Shown in pieces: positions 47,719 to 59,145 of a stretch of 64,000 bases of DNA. The number at the start of each line of letters is the position of its first letter. Position 1 is the first letter of the stretch. The notes below the pieces were generated by a model that was not told the DNA's origin, did not search any database, and was given only the letters and a program-made list of their open reading frames with translations. Source of the stretch: Aurantiochytrium sp. KH105 (Eukaryota; Sar; Bigyra; Thraustochytrida; Thraustochytriidae); contig BGKB01000011.1 in assembly GCA_003116975.1 (NCBI GenBank), forward strand, positions 186,001 through 250,000. Reading direction: 5' to 3'. A program made the translations under genes and the position numbers.

Positions 47719-50700
47719 GATTTCGAGGTGCAAGAAGCACGGACTTGAAGCGTGGGGCGGGGGTCTTCGCGCTTTGCACAGCCTCGGGCGCAGCGCGCAG
47801 GCTGGCGGGCTGGCGAAGGGTCGCGATTCTATTCTGCTTTGGTTGGATGAGTGCGCGATGATTTTGTCAGTCGTCCTGAAGCCGTCGGTGGTTGGGTCTT
47901 CCTCTTCCTCTTTTAAATTTTCTTTTTCTCCTCTCTCCCTATCCCTCCATCTTCCTTCCTGCCCTTTCTCTATCTTTTTCTCTCCTTGATCTTTTCTTTT
48001 CGCTCTTTCACTTGACTGGCTTCCGTGGCAGCGTCGCTGGCCTTGGGCCGCGCAGCCGACTCGAGACCGTCTTCGAAGCCGCAAGACTTGCGCGGTGCAG
48101 CACACGACCGGCCCCCAAGCTCGCAGAGTCGCCGAGACAGTGACGGAGCTTGTGACCGCCGTCTGCGCTGCGAGACCGGGATGGATGGATGGAGGGATGA
48201 ACGAAGAAATGAATGAATGAAAACGAATGCGATCGAAGCATTTTCTGCCTTTCACCTACCGCCAGTGCCCCGTGATTGGGATTTGGTTGACGCTCAACTG
48301 CGATGCGTTCGCGCCACGAGTCAAGATGGCTATCCATAGTAAAAAAAAATGGCTCGAGCTAGGCCTTGCTAGTCAATATGCTAAGGCAAGGCAAGGACCT
48401 GCCATGATCGATTTCTTTCAAACGTTCATCAATCATTCATTTTTTCATTCGCCTCTCCCCCTCTCTCTCGCCTGGGCGGGGCGGGAAGAGCTCAGCCTCC
48501 TGCGCCTCGCGACACACGCGCAGCTTCCAACTAGATCGCGCCGAGAGAGCGCGACTACGCGCGCGAGAGGGGGCGAGGGCGCCAGTGCGGGCTCCGTAGC
48601 GAGCCTCTGCCGCCCTGCCACCGCCGCCTCCCTCTGGCCGGCTCGCGCACGCGCGCCGCCCCCTCTGGCAGCCCTCGCAGGCGCGTGCAGACTGCGCTTC
48701 GCGGCCGGGACCTCCGGATTCCCCAGTGGGTGCAGAGGCCAGTGCGGCTCCACTCGCGGCGACTGGGCTTCCCCCGGCCCCGCGCCGCCCCGTCTCGCCG
48801 GCGCCTCTGGCCTGGAAATGACTCCCGGAGGTCCCGGAGTCATTCTCTCCGTCTCAAGAGGGAGAGAGAGAGCTCTTTCCGGCGGCTGCGTGCTCGCTTG
48901 CTTGCGCCGCTGGTTGCTGTCACTTGCGTGCATTCGTCCGCGCCGATTGTGTCTGGCTCCCCGGTCTCCGGCGTGGACCGTGTCGCGGTGCGCGGGCGGG
49001 CTCGGAGGCTCGAGGAGTCGCGGGAGAGCGAGTGGAGGGCGTGCGCGGAAACCGGCTGCTGCTGCTGCTGCTGCTGCCGCCGCTGCCGGTGCTGCCGCGA
49101 GAGCGAACGGGACAAGCACGAGCGTGGAAACTGCAGGAGGAGGCGGGTGGCGGAGGCCACCGCTGCGGCGCTTGAATGAATGAACGAACTTCAATGAATA
49201 AAGGGACAAATGAACGAATGAATGGCGGCCACCCACGCCGAGCCGCCATCTTGGCTGGGCGGGCGGCCCTCGCGGCCGCCGACGCCGGCACGGGCGGCTC
49301 GGGTGTGGACGCTGGCCGCCGGCCGGCAGAGGCTGGCTTGCTGCTCTCGCGCGTCTGGTCTGTGTGCGTGCATGCGTGTGCGGAGGGCGGCTGCAGGGAG
49401 CGCATCCAGGACGCGTTGCGAGTGAGCTCTCTCGCTCGTCTGCTCACCGCAGGTGCCAGGCCGGCTGCATGCCCGAGCGGCAGCGGGCGGCGACCGGGCC
49501 GCGGCGAGTGCGGGCGGAGCCGAGCCGCCCGAGCCGCCCGAGCCGCCCCCGCCCGAGCCAACTGCGGCGCGCGCCACACAGAACCAGCCGACAGGCGCGC
49601 GGGGAGTGAAGGGCCGACGGGGCCCCAGCGAACGAGCCCAGCAGCGCCTGAACCTGTCACGTTGCAATGTAGAGGCCGGTCAGCAACCTGGCTGGCAAGC
49701 AGCAGCAAAAGTAGCAGCCCAAGATGAGACAAGACGAGAGGAGACCAGCAGCAGATTGCAGCGGCGGCCGGCCGGCGAGCTTGACGGCGAGCTTGACGGC
49801 CCCGGCTAGGCGGCGAAGCTCTTGACTGGCACGCGCCTTGCGTGCTTGACGCGGGGAGGCGGCAGCGGTATGGCAGGAAAACCTGGCGGTAGCTCGAGCT
49901 CGGCGAACGAACGCTTGGCCAGGTATAGCTAGCTCGTCACGCGCTTTGCTAGACTAGCGTGGCTGAGCTCCATGTTGTGGCCTCGGAAAACAAGACTCGG
50001 CAGCTAGGCTGCGAGCGAGGGAAGCAAGCATGGAAGCATTGAAAAAAGATACAGCTGGAGAGCAAGCAAGCAAGCAAGCGGAGAACAGTGAGCGAGTGCG
50101 GCTGAAAGCTGATCGATCGGAGCCGCTGCCGCTGCCGGCTGGCCAGGAAACAAGCAAGAGCAAAGGCTCAGCCGCGATGCTTTAAGACGATACGAGCACA
50201 AGACTCTGCAATGCATGTAATGTGAGGGTCACGGACCGACGAACTCACCATCAAGGCCTACCACTGACCAACTGCCGCGTCGCGTCGCGTCTTGTCGCGT
50301 CGCGTCGTGTCGCGTCGCGTCGAAGCGTGCGTGCCCACAGTGGCCGCACGGCCTCAAGGAAAAAAAAAAAGTTAGAGCTGGAGCTGCAGCAGCAGCAGCT
50401 GCTGGTTGGAAGGAAGTTGGGGCCAGCAGTCTTGGCTGCAGCCGGATATCTCACGGTCACCACCCGAGTCTGTGCCCTGCAGTGAGATGCTGGCCTGCGG
50501 TAGCTGCGCGAGCCACTGCCACAGCCACACTGAGAGGATTGGCTCACAGTCAATCAGCCACCATGGCCACTGCCAGTATCAGCAGCAGCAGCATGCTTGG
50601 GCTAGCCGCCGGGCCGTGAACTGGATTTCACGCTTTTAGACCTATGAATCAAGCATCGCCACACCAGGGCCAATCTCGACTTCGGCCTTTTCCGCTCGCT

Positions 50701-51999
50701 TGTCCACATGATGAATGACTGCACCGGTAGGACCTGTTCATCGTCCCATTTGCGCGGCCTTGATCTATGCTCTCGATCTCGACTCCAGTCTCAGCGGTGC
50801 AGCCAGCTGCAGCTGCCCTGCTGCGTCCATCAGCCTGGCTGACGGTCGGCCAACCAGTTTGGGCCAGGAGTAAGCTTGATAGAGACACATCCAATTAGCA
50901 ACCGGCCAGACAGACAGTCAGACAGACAGACAGCCAGACAGCCACCAGCCAGCGACGCACTGCAAAGAGAAAGGAGCTTGCGTGCGTCGAGAACAGATGC
51001 GAGTCCTGCATCGGCCCCGAAGCTGCTGCTGCTGCTAAACTCAACCTTTTCGCAACTTGGGCTGTTTCGCGGTGTGGACTGGACGGAAGCAAAATCGTAG
51101 GTGGGTGCGACTCCGCAGCCGCACTTGGCCGACGCTAGCACTCTACAGAGAGAGCGATGGCATGTCAAGTCGACTTTCCCTTGATACGTCCCTTGAGCGA
51201 ACGCAGCTCGTGATCCGCAGGCCTTAACGGCAACGGACTGTAGTTTTCATTGGGATGCGGCTCTTGCGCCGACCCTCTTGCGACCGCTTGGTAGATGGTA
51301 GGTAGTGTGCTCATCATCGCACGGGCTGCCTTCTTCTTCACATCACGCCTAGCCTGGCTGATGAGAGGGACAGGGATTGTCCTTGCTACCAACTGCGAAA
51401 AAGTCCATGGGACGCCATCTGTAGTTGTTGGATCGAACTAGATGGCCGCGTCAATCAGAGCTCTTGGTGGGAAAGCAAGCGGCGAGCGAGAACGAACCAC
51501 TGCCACGCTCATTGCCGCGGCCGACGGCCAGCGCGCAACACTTGGGACGCGCTTAATATCGAAATAGCAAACATGGAGACCCCCTCGACTCGTGCGGAGT
51601 CCCGTGCGTGGTCCCGTGCCCAGGCAGCCTGCCAAGCAGCCTGAAAATGAAGGATCCGCCAGCTCCCGCTGACCCGTGCAGAAGAGTCGTGTCGAAAGCA
51701 TTGATTCATGCCACTCGCGTCCTCTGGCAGCGAACTCTTCTTTTCGTTTCCCATACAAAGTTTCGATGGCAAAGGATCTTCTCAGGACGTTATTGAGCGC
51801 TTCGTACGTCGCGCACGAGACTTGACTCACTTGACGCTGGAGATGCCACTTGATGCTGAAGGTGGTCACGTGACGGAAGAGGATTCGCTATTTTGATGAT
51901 CTCGTCTCCCATCTTTCATCCGTTGATCTCTTGGACGAGAGAACATTTGAGAACTCAGGTCAGGTTTCGAGACACGCAAAAAAGACAACGAGCTGCACG

Positions 52000-52430
52000 C
52001 CGCTCAAAATCTTGCGGTCACGCTGTCGCAGTCTTGGTCGCGCATTCTGTGGTGAACCTTGCATTCTATGCAAGTCTATGTTGCACTTTACGCAAAAACT
52101 ATTCTGTCCGGGTCTTGGCGCAATTTCTGTCTGGGGTTCAGACTTGGTAGCGCAATCCGGGATACTCTTGTATTTTCTTGCACAAGTCAACTTGAACGCT
52201 GCACATTGCGCAGAAAATATGATGGTCCTCACGCTGCTCAGAGCCTTGCTCTGCTCATGTTCAGTCTTGGTTGCGAAGCTTGTGCCGCGCTTGGTATTTT
52301 TTGCAAGTTCATGTTGCACTTTACGCAGAAAAGCTGCTCAACTACGCACTGTTCAAGCTCTTGCGCTCTATCTGTCGCAGTCTCAGTCGCGCGATTTGTG
52401 ATGTTATTGGAGCTCATACACATCAGACAA
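52000..52430. repeat. Degenerate tandem repeat array, period about 110-123 bp
   Basis: Four diverged copies are recognisable by a CAGTCTTGGTCGCG-like core at 52029, 52139, 52262 and 52378. Each of the first three is followed 50-75 bp later by a TTGCACTTTACGCAAAA-like block. Spacings are 110, 123 and 116 bp. Copies differ by many substitutions, so the array is old. Confidence 0.65.
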
Positions 52431-53465
52431 ACGGAATGTGATTCCCCTTGTGTTCAGTTGATGATAGGACGGACGCCCTGTGGCAAATTTGGGTGTACAC
52501 TAATGTTCTTGAAGCAATTTACTTGCACTGCACGAGGGAAAACCTCAATGGTTCGGATCTGTCAATTTGCTAGTTCTGCAGTCTTGCAAACTCTGACGAA
52601 TCGATCGATCTTGGAGAGAGTAATCGGTTAGGTCTTTCTGAGAAAAATTCGTGGCCCGCGGTGTAAACAATCGCATGGAGCTCGACATGATCTACGTTTC
52701 TCTCCTTGCTTCATTTCAAGTATGATTGCGTGCGCAATGCACAAGCTTCGGAACGTGAACAATTTTTGGAATTTGGTAGGCTATTTCTCTCGGCGTACGG
52801 ATTATCAGCATTCGCTTCTGCCAATCCGCTTCAATGTTCTATTGTTGGACGATCTTGCAGCGTAACAGCAGCGCGAGTGACGTTTACAGGACACATACCG
52901 CTTCGTTATCGTGACGGGTGGACTATTTTTTCCCACCTTGAGCGCATCAACCTTGGGGTTGCAAGGCCTATGCTTCGCAGCTCAGCGTGAGTCCTAAGTT
53001 GCTCTGATCACCTTGTCCCGTAGATTACGAACAAAGCAGGTGTCACGTGCAATGCGCAAGTCGATGAAACGTCATGCTCGGTCACTCTCGCTTGCCAAGC
53101 AACCCTCGCCTCGTATTGACCCTGGCCCGACCCCGACCACAATCGTATCTCCCTCTCTTTCCTTCTCTCCTTCCCCTTTTGCCAAGTTGCCTCCCCCATC
53201 ACAGGCCGCAGCCGCGTCCAACGTATTCATGTCGCCGGTGTCTCACCTCCCCGCCTGTAGTGAACGCCCGCTTCCCGAGGCACCATCGGCCCCCCCAAAA
53301 AACACCAGCGAACCAACTGCAGCCAACCAACCAGCCCTCCAACCCACGCCGGCTCCGAGGCGCAGCGCCGCCTCTCGAAATCGATCGATCAATCGATCGA
53401 TCGGTATGTATGGTCTGCGCCGCGCAGGATAGCACGCGTCCCAGCCGGCGCGTCCCAGCGCCTCC

Positions 53466-53492
53466 CCGCGGTACCGCTGAGCGGTACCGCGG
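53466..53492. repeat. Perfect palindrome, 13-bp arms with one-base centre
   Basis: CCGCGGTACCGCT and AGCGGTACCGCGG flank a single G, about 850 bp before the RNF141-like start codon. It could be a hairpin or dimeric protein-binding site. Confidence 0.7.
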
Positions 53493-54344
53493 TACTGGGC
53501 TCGAGGCCTGGGCGTACTATGAGGCGGGCCTGTGAGCATCTCGAAGAGGGCGATAGGGGACCGCGGCCGCGCCCTCGGGCCGGCTCGGCCGGTCCCGGCA
53601 GAGGCAGAACCAGGCGAGGCGGAGGCGGCGGCAGACCGCGACGACGCCGCGCCCGCTCGTGCCCGCGCCCGCGCGCCCGCTCGTGCCCGGCCGCCGGCCG
53701 CCCGCGCTGCCTGGCAGGGCGGGGTCTGTCCGCGTCGCGGGCGGGGAAAAGTCGGCGAGGCGCCATCGGGATTCAGTCAGCCCTCCTCTCTCTCACTCTC
53801 TCCCGGCCGGCATCCGTTCGCCTCGGCCGCCAGAGGCAGGCCGCCGGAGCGAGCGCAGCGCGGAGCGGCGCGCGAGCGTGCGCGCAGGAGGGCGGAGGCC
53901 TCCTCTCGCGATCGATACGCGGCTTTCTCTCTGCTTTCGTCTTCTTCTCCTTCTTCTTCTTCTTCTCCTTCTCCTGCTTCTTCTTCTTCTTTTGCTTGGC
54001 CCCGGTCAGACAGAGCGCATACGAACAAGCAAACGCAGAACGAAGAGCGACGGGCGCGGCGCGGCGGACGCTGCGCGCCTGCTCGCCTGCGCGCTCCCTC
54101 GCCTGCTCCCCGGCCGCTGCCCTGCGCTCGCGAGGGGCGAGGCCCGACGAGCGAGCGAGCGATCGGGAGCGTGGAATCCTCATCGGACGAACGGACGAAG
54201 ACGCGCAAGGCGCGTCGCTCCCGGACTTTTCGCCGACCAGCCGCAGACGCCACGCGCGACGAGAGGCTCGGCGCGACGCGGGGTGGCTCGGCACGGCGGA
54301 GGAGCGTGGCGTTGCTAGGCTGGGTGGGCTGGACAGGTCCCAAG

Positions 54345-55592
54345 ATGGGCAACCAGCTGCAGCACGTGGGCTTGAAGCTGGACAAGGCACATCGCGCGAG
54401 CTGCGTGGGCTGCAATGATTTGACCGGATCGTCGGATCTCGAAGGTGGACGCCGCGTGAAAAGCGACGCTCGCATCAACGAGAGAATAAGCACTTTCAAG
54501 AGCTTCAAGCGCGACGTGCTAGAGGCCGCTGCGTTCTCAGCAGTAGCCGCAGACATCGTAGGCTTTCGACTCGAGTTCGAAATCATCGGCGGGACCTCCG
54601 TGTTCTGGGCAGTGCCGCGCATGACCTACGTCAAGGTCACGCAAGTCTTCGAACACGCAAATGCGCCCCCGCGTCTCACCTCAGTGCGCGGGTTCTACAT
54701 CTTGTACTTTATGCTCAAGGACCTGTGGGACAGCGACAGCTTCGCCAAGGAAATGGCCAAGGCCGACGGTGCAAGCGCTGCAAGCGCGCAAGCCTGCGCG
54801 AGCGTGAAAAAGCTTGAAGTAGAAGACGCTGCAGAAGCCATCGCCCAAGTTGCAGCAACAGCTGATGGAGCTGGAGCAAGCGCTGGACTCGGGGCCAAGA
54901 CACTAGAGGATGCGACCGGTGCTCATGCCAAGATTGTCACGTCAAACGAGACCTCGCTACTCCAGGACGTCTCGTCGGCTTCGACGGCGAAAGTCCTTGT
55001 AAACACTACTTCGGCATTTGACCTGGACGAGCACGAATGCCCGATCTGCATGGATGCCCGTGTGGCCGTCGCGCCGCCTTGCGGTCACGGGCTGTGTCGA
55101 AATTGCTACGAGGAGTGGCGTCAGCACAGCGACGTGTGCCCCACATGTCGCGGCGATGGCACAGGGAGCGAACTCTGGGTCGATCTCTTTGAAAGCCTGA
55201 TTCCTGACGGTTCGGAGCACGTGGATGACCTCATGCAGGCTATCCACACCTATGTACAGATGCTTCCCCGCCTCGAGACGCGTTGGGAGCGCCAGCAACG
55301 TATGCTACGCCAACGCACCATGCGTAGTCGATCTTCTACGCTTTCCACGGCTGCGTCTAGTTCCTCACTCGCCGCGGACGCTGCCGCGGCCACTGCCGAG
55401 GCCAGCTTGCAGCGCATGCTCGCTGAGGCGAACCACAGCGCTGCGCAAGCCGATCATCGATCCTTTGAGGAAAATCATTCCTGGCTTGACAATGTAAATG
55501 AGAACTCACTGCGCCGCCTCGATGTTTCGCATCTTGATGAGGAACTTCAGATCGAGGTCGCCATGCGCCTCTCCTTGGCGGCCAGTGGATAA
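54345..55592 (+). CDS. RNF141-like RING-finger protein, N-myristoylation motif
   Basis: A 415-residue putative E3 ubiquitin ligase. The N-terminus MGNQLQHVG fits an N-myristoylation signal, as does the MGQQ start of animal RNF141 (ZNF230). A central block (about 60-130) contains TSVFWAVPRMTYVKV and LTSVRGFYILYFMLKDL, matching the region before the RING in RNF141. An Ala-rich segment follows. The C3HC4 RING is at 232-268 (CPICMDARVAVAPPCGHGLC, then CPTC), continued by SELWVDLFES, again as in RNF141. The tail is Ala/Ser-rich and longer than in animals. The ATG at 54345 is chosen over upstream in-frame sequence, which is Arg/Ser low-complexity. It is inferred to act at membranes. CCT3 follows on the same strand. 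Confidence 0.75.
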   Translation: MGNQLQHVGLKLDKAHRASCVGCNDLTGSSDLEGGRRVKSDARINERISTFKSFKRDVLEAAAFSAVAADIVGFRLEFEIIGGTSVFWAVPRMTYVKVTQVFEHANAPPRLTSVRGFYILYFMLKDLWDSDSFAKEMAKADGASAASAQACASVKKLEVEDAAEAIAQVAATADGAGASAGLGAKTLEDATGAHAKIVTSNETSLLQDVSSASTAKVLVNTTSAFDLDEHECPICMDARVAVAPPCGHGLCRNCYEEWRQHSDVCPTCRGDGTGSELWVDLFESLIPDGSEHVDDLMQAIHTYVQMLPRLETRWERQQRMLRQRTMRSRSSTLSTAASSSSLAADAAAATAEASLQRMLAEANHSAAQADHRSFEENHSWLDNVNENSLRRLDVSHLDEELQIEVAMRLSLAASG

Positions 55593-56660
55593 GAAAACAA
55601 AACAAAATAAAAACAAAAAATATCTTGAATTGACAGACAGCATGATGTCCGCTCACCAGGGCCAGGGCTGGTTTGGAGGTTGTTGAAGGTCTCTTTCCTA
55701 GGTGATCGCAAAAGTGAGAAATGAATGAAGAGAATTCATCCGTCAGACCGTACCACGATTGGTGAAGAACATTTCACGAGCCCTCACCAAATTTACGAAT
55801 TCCTATCATCTCCATTGCCCCCTTATTTTCCCTCCAGCTACGTTAGCTTCAAGTGCGCTTCCGAACCCGAGTTCACCCATCCGACTCCTCCTCGGAAGCA
55901 CATTGATGTCAGCATCATCTTTCCAATCAGAATAAACTAGTTCTGCACTATTTACATAACTAATCATTATGCGTGCTCACAGCCTTCCTTCTTCGCGAAG
56001 ATTTTTGCGAGATCCGCAGTATCGCTGGCATCGCCGGGCGGGACGTTCATGCCCGAGGTCAGCTGCCCGCGCCGCACCGCGCCGCGCCCAGAAGCTCCCT
56101 GCCGAGAGTCTGCGGCTCGTCGGCGGGCAGACAGACGGGCAGACGGCCAGGGAGAGAGGGAGGAGAGAAGGCGGGCGGGCGGGCGGGCGAGCGCCGGTTG
56201 ACGCGCGTGTGCCAAGTGCAGCAACCGTCGCGCCGCAAGTGGGGCTTTGCGGGGCGCGCAAGTGGGAAATGGGCGGATAACCCACTTGCGCGGGCGGGCG
56301 GCGCCAGTTGGCGCGGCGACGGTTGGCAGCAGACCTTGTTGACCGCGAGCGACCGACCGCGACGCCGCCGCTCCAGGACGACCCGCGCGGCGCGCTCGAG
56401 CCCGGCTCCCCGCGCAGACCCGCTCCGCAGACAGACCCGCGCCGAGACCCGCCGCCCAGCCGGAGACCGCGCCCTGGGCCCGCGAGCGAAACCGGAGAGA
56501 TCGATCGATCTCTGATCGAGGCAGGCAGGCCTCTTGCGAAGAATCTCGAGCCCCCTCGCGGCGCGCACGCGCACGAGCGAGAGCGACAGCCGGCAAAGAA
56601 CGGCGGCAGCCTAGGCAAGCGAGCAAGCGCGCAGCAGACCGAGACAAGTCCGCCAGCACC
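55593..56660. other. Intergenic region before CCT3
   Basis: An AT-richer left part (to about 55970) is followed by GC-rich sequence with GGCG runs (56170-56190) and CGACCG repeats. It probably contains the CCT3 promoter and 5' UTR. One ATG frame of 71 codons at 55725 shows no domain and is not called. Confidence 0.5.
55606..55611 (+). terminator. Putative polyadenylation signal, RNF141-like gene
   Basis: AATAAA occurs 14 bp after the stop codon in an A-rich stretch. The closeness to the stop makes it only a moderate candidate. Confidence 0.4.
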
Positions 56661-58262
56661 ATGATGGGCGGTCCCGGCGGCCAGGTGTTCGTCCTGAACC
56701 AGACGCAGAAGCGCGAAAGCGGGCGCAAGACGCAGCTCGCCAACGTACAGGCGGCGCGCGCTGTGAGCGACATTGTGCGCACGACGCTGGGCCCGAACTC
56801 GGCACTCAAGATGCTCATCGATTCGCTTGGCGGCATCGTGCTCACCAACGACGGCCATGCCATCCTGCGCGAACTTGATGTCTCGCATCCCGCTGCCAAG
56901 AGCATGCTCGAGCTGGCTCGTAGCCAGGACGAGGAGGCGGGCGACGGCTCGACCTCTGTCATTGTCCTGAGCGGCGAGATGCTCACGGTTGCCGAGCCTT
57001 TCCTGCGTGCCGAGCGCCTGCACCCGACCCAAATTGTCCAGGCCTACTACCGCGCCATGGAGGAGGCCCTTGCCGTGTGCGAGCGTATTGCGCGGCCGCT
57101 GGATGTTCATGACCGCGACTCGATGTTCAAAATTGTCGACGCCTCGGTTGGCACAAAGTACGTGCACCGCTGGGGCGATCTTATTGTGAACATGGCCCTT
57201 GACGCCGTCATGAAGATCACCGTGGAGGGCAAGGCTAGTGCCAAGGAGGTCGACATTAAACGGTATGCGCGCATCGAAAAAATCCCTGGTGGCGAGCTTT
57301 CCGACTGCACCGTCATGGACGGTGTGATGCTTAACAAGGACGTTACGCACTCAAAGATGAAGCGTCGCATCGAGAACCCGCGCATCCTCCTGCTTGACTG
57401 CTCGCTCGAGTACAAAAAGGGCGAGTCGCAGACCAGTGTGGAGCTCACCAACGATTCCGACTGGGACGTCCTGCTCAAGCTCGAGGAGGAGCACGTCGAG
57501 CGCCTCTGCGCGGATATTATCAGCCACAAGCCTGACCTTGTTCTCTGTGAAAAGGGTGTCTCCGATCTGGCTCAGCATTACTTGCAAAAGGCCGGCATTA
57601 CCGCACTCCGCCGTCTCCGCAAGACCGACAACAACCGCGTCGCGCGCGCCACCGGCGCCACCATCGTCTCCCGGACCGAGGAGATCCAGGAAACCGACAT
57701 TGGCACGGGCTGCGGCCTCTTTGAGGTGCGCAAGATCGGCGACGAGTACTTTAGCTTTATTGAAAAGTGCAAGGACCCCAAGGCCTGCACTCTTCTCCTG
57801 CGCGGTGGCTCCAAGGATGTACTCAACGAGGTCGAGCGTAACATTCAGGATGCCATGCAGGTGGCAAAGAACATTGTCCTTGAACCCAAGGTCCTCCCCG
57901 GAGGCGGCGCCACGGAAATGGCAATCGCTCAGGCTCTCAGCGAAAAGTCCAAGACCATCGAAGGTGTGCAGCAGTGGCCCTACAAGGCGGTCGGCATTGC
58001 TTTCGAGGTCATCCCGCGCACTCTCTTGGAGAACTGCGGTGTTGATGTTGTGCGCCGTCTTACGGAGCTTCGCGCCATGCATGCCCAGGGTGGCAACGAG
58101 CGCATGGGTGTCAATGGCGAGACTGGTGTTCTTGTGTCCATGGACGAGCTTAACATCTGGGAGCCCTTTAGCGTCAAGACCCAGATTGTCAAGACTTCCA
58201 TTGAAGCAGCAGCGATGCTCCTCCGCGTCGACGATGTCGTGTCTGGCTCCAAGAAGAACTAA
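56661..58262 (+). CDS. CCT3: T-complex protein 1 subunit gamma (CCT3)
   Basis: A 533-residue group II chaperonin subunit, of normal length for CCT3 (about 540). The N-terminus VFVLNQTQKRESGRKTQLAN is typical of the gamma subunit. ATP-site motifs are RTTLGPNSALKML (40-52), TNDGHAILREL (62-72) and EAGDGSTSVIVLSGEM (92-107), the last having Ser where GDGTT is usual. A later LPGGGATEMAIA box closes the nucleotide pocket. In the cytosol the CCT ring folds actin and tubulin among other clients. No intron is needed. Codon use is strongly biased to C or G at third positions, as expected for a highly expressed gene. The other seven CCT subunits are not in this window. Confidence 0.96.
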   Translation: MMGGPGGQVFVLNQTQKRESGRKTQLANVQAARAVSDIVRTTLGPNSALKMLIDSLGGIVLTNDGHAILRELDVSHPAAKSMLELARSQDEEAGDGSTSVIVLSGEMLTVAEPFLRAERLHPTQIVQAYYRAMEEALAVCERIARPLDVHDRDSMFKIVDASVGTKYVHRWGDLIVNMALDAVMKITVEGKASAKEVDIKRYARIEKIPGGELSDCTVMDGVMLNKDVTHSKMKRRIENPRILLLDCSLEYKKGESQTSVELTNDSDWDVLLKLEEEHVERLCADIISHKPDLVLCEKGVSDLAQHYLQKAGITALRRLRKTDNNRVARATGATIVSRTEEIQETDIGTGCGLFEVRKIGDEYFSFIEKCKDPKACTLLLRGGSKDVLNEVERNIQDAMQVAKNIVLEPKVLPGGGATEMAIAQALSEKSKTIEGVQQWPYKAVGIAFEVIPRTLLENCGVDVVRRLTELRAMHAQGGNERMGVNGETGVLVSMDELNIWEPFSVKTQIVKTSIEAAAMLLRVDDVVSGSKKN

Positions 58263-59145
58263 GATAGCTAGAGAAACGATACTTTTGGACTTTAAGCAGG
58301 CGAATACTTGTAATACCTGCGTGCGCGTATGCGCGTGTGCGTGCGGCAAAATACCTTTTTGCATGCGAGTTCCCCTTTTCTACTTGTTGACTATACCTAC
58401 GACAGGCGTAGCATTGGCTTGTCTGTGAATCCGCCCATCGAGCACACAAGCAAAGCCACAAGCGTGCACTAAGTAAGCAAATCAAAGTCAATCTGGAGCC
58501 TTAGCTGGCGGAGGAGAAGATCGATCGTGTCAATGACTTCTCTGCGAATCAATTCTAGAGTCAAGCACACGAGCTAAAGAAACAAACCAAAGTCGATCCG
58601 ATGGCAAAACATAGAAAGACCATCAAGGCCTACTTATTCAACGACTCGAAAATGTCAAGACCTGTTTCGAGAATATTTTAATTCGACAACGTCTGACGCG
58701 AAACCATCTTGCTCGGCAAAAGAATCATCATGACCGTGACGAGGCGCGACATAATAAACAAGGAAATTATTAATGTAAGAGCCAAATCCGAGGATATCAT
58801 AGTTTTTAGGATTGTCGAAAGGACTAGGACGAGGATATCCTATCTATGGCTGGGTGGACGCCGCCGGCACCGCGGGTGGTCGCGACTCAACCAGCCAGCC
58901 ACTGGGGACAAACAAACAATCCATCAACTCTTACGTGTACACGGAGCTCGCCGCGAGGTACATTCACCCGCGGACGCTAGCACGCGACTGTGCCACGGCT
59001 CCTTGACCTGCCTCGCTCGCCCGCTCGCCCCGCCCTCCTTCCTTCGCGTGAGCAGAAAGAGCGCATTCCGCGCAAGCAGCGACTTCGGGACCCAGGACCC
59101 GACGCGCGCCAACCCGCCCAGCCACCGAGCGAGCAAGCAGAGAAA
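58263..59145. other. Intergenic region between CCT3 and PRMT1
   Basis: The 3' flank of CCT3 with GCGTGTGCG repeats at 58320-58350, then an AT-rich stretch (58440-58830) and a GC-rich leader before PRMT1. No gene is supported. Confidence 0.5.

Larger units (their letters stand above)
47719..54344. other. 6.6-kb gene-poor region
   Basis: No gene is supported. From the left it holds the putative promoter of gene C (pyrimidine-rich, TTTAAA near 47915), GC-rich DNA with a CTG run at 49055-49077, and CGCGT repeats at about 50276-50325. Next comes a moderately AT-rich part (50.6-53.0 kb) with a degenerate tandem array. Last is very GC-rich DNA with a palindrome and a long CTT pyrimidine tract at about 53939-53996, before the RNF141-like gene. 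The many open frames are compositional shadows. Noncoding RNA or exons of intron-containing genes cannot be excluded. Confidence 0.5.

Noticed and set aside
47719-48255. N-terminal extension of paralogue C to 48255
   Set aside because: Charged low-complexity sequence not present in A or B. It would bury the signal peptide, so the ATG at 47718 is preferred.
55725-55940. ATG frame of 71 codons between the RNF141-like gene and CCT3
   Set aside because: Short, without domain, and lacking the third-position GC bias of neighbouring genes. It is probably chance in AT-richer DNA.
55977-57350. 457-codon minus-strand frame opposite CCT3
   Set aside because: It is antisense to the highly conserved CCT3 N-terminus and low-complexity elsewhere. 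It is a compositional shadow.
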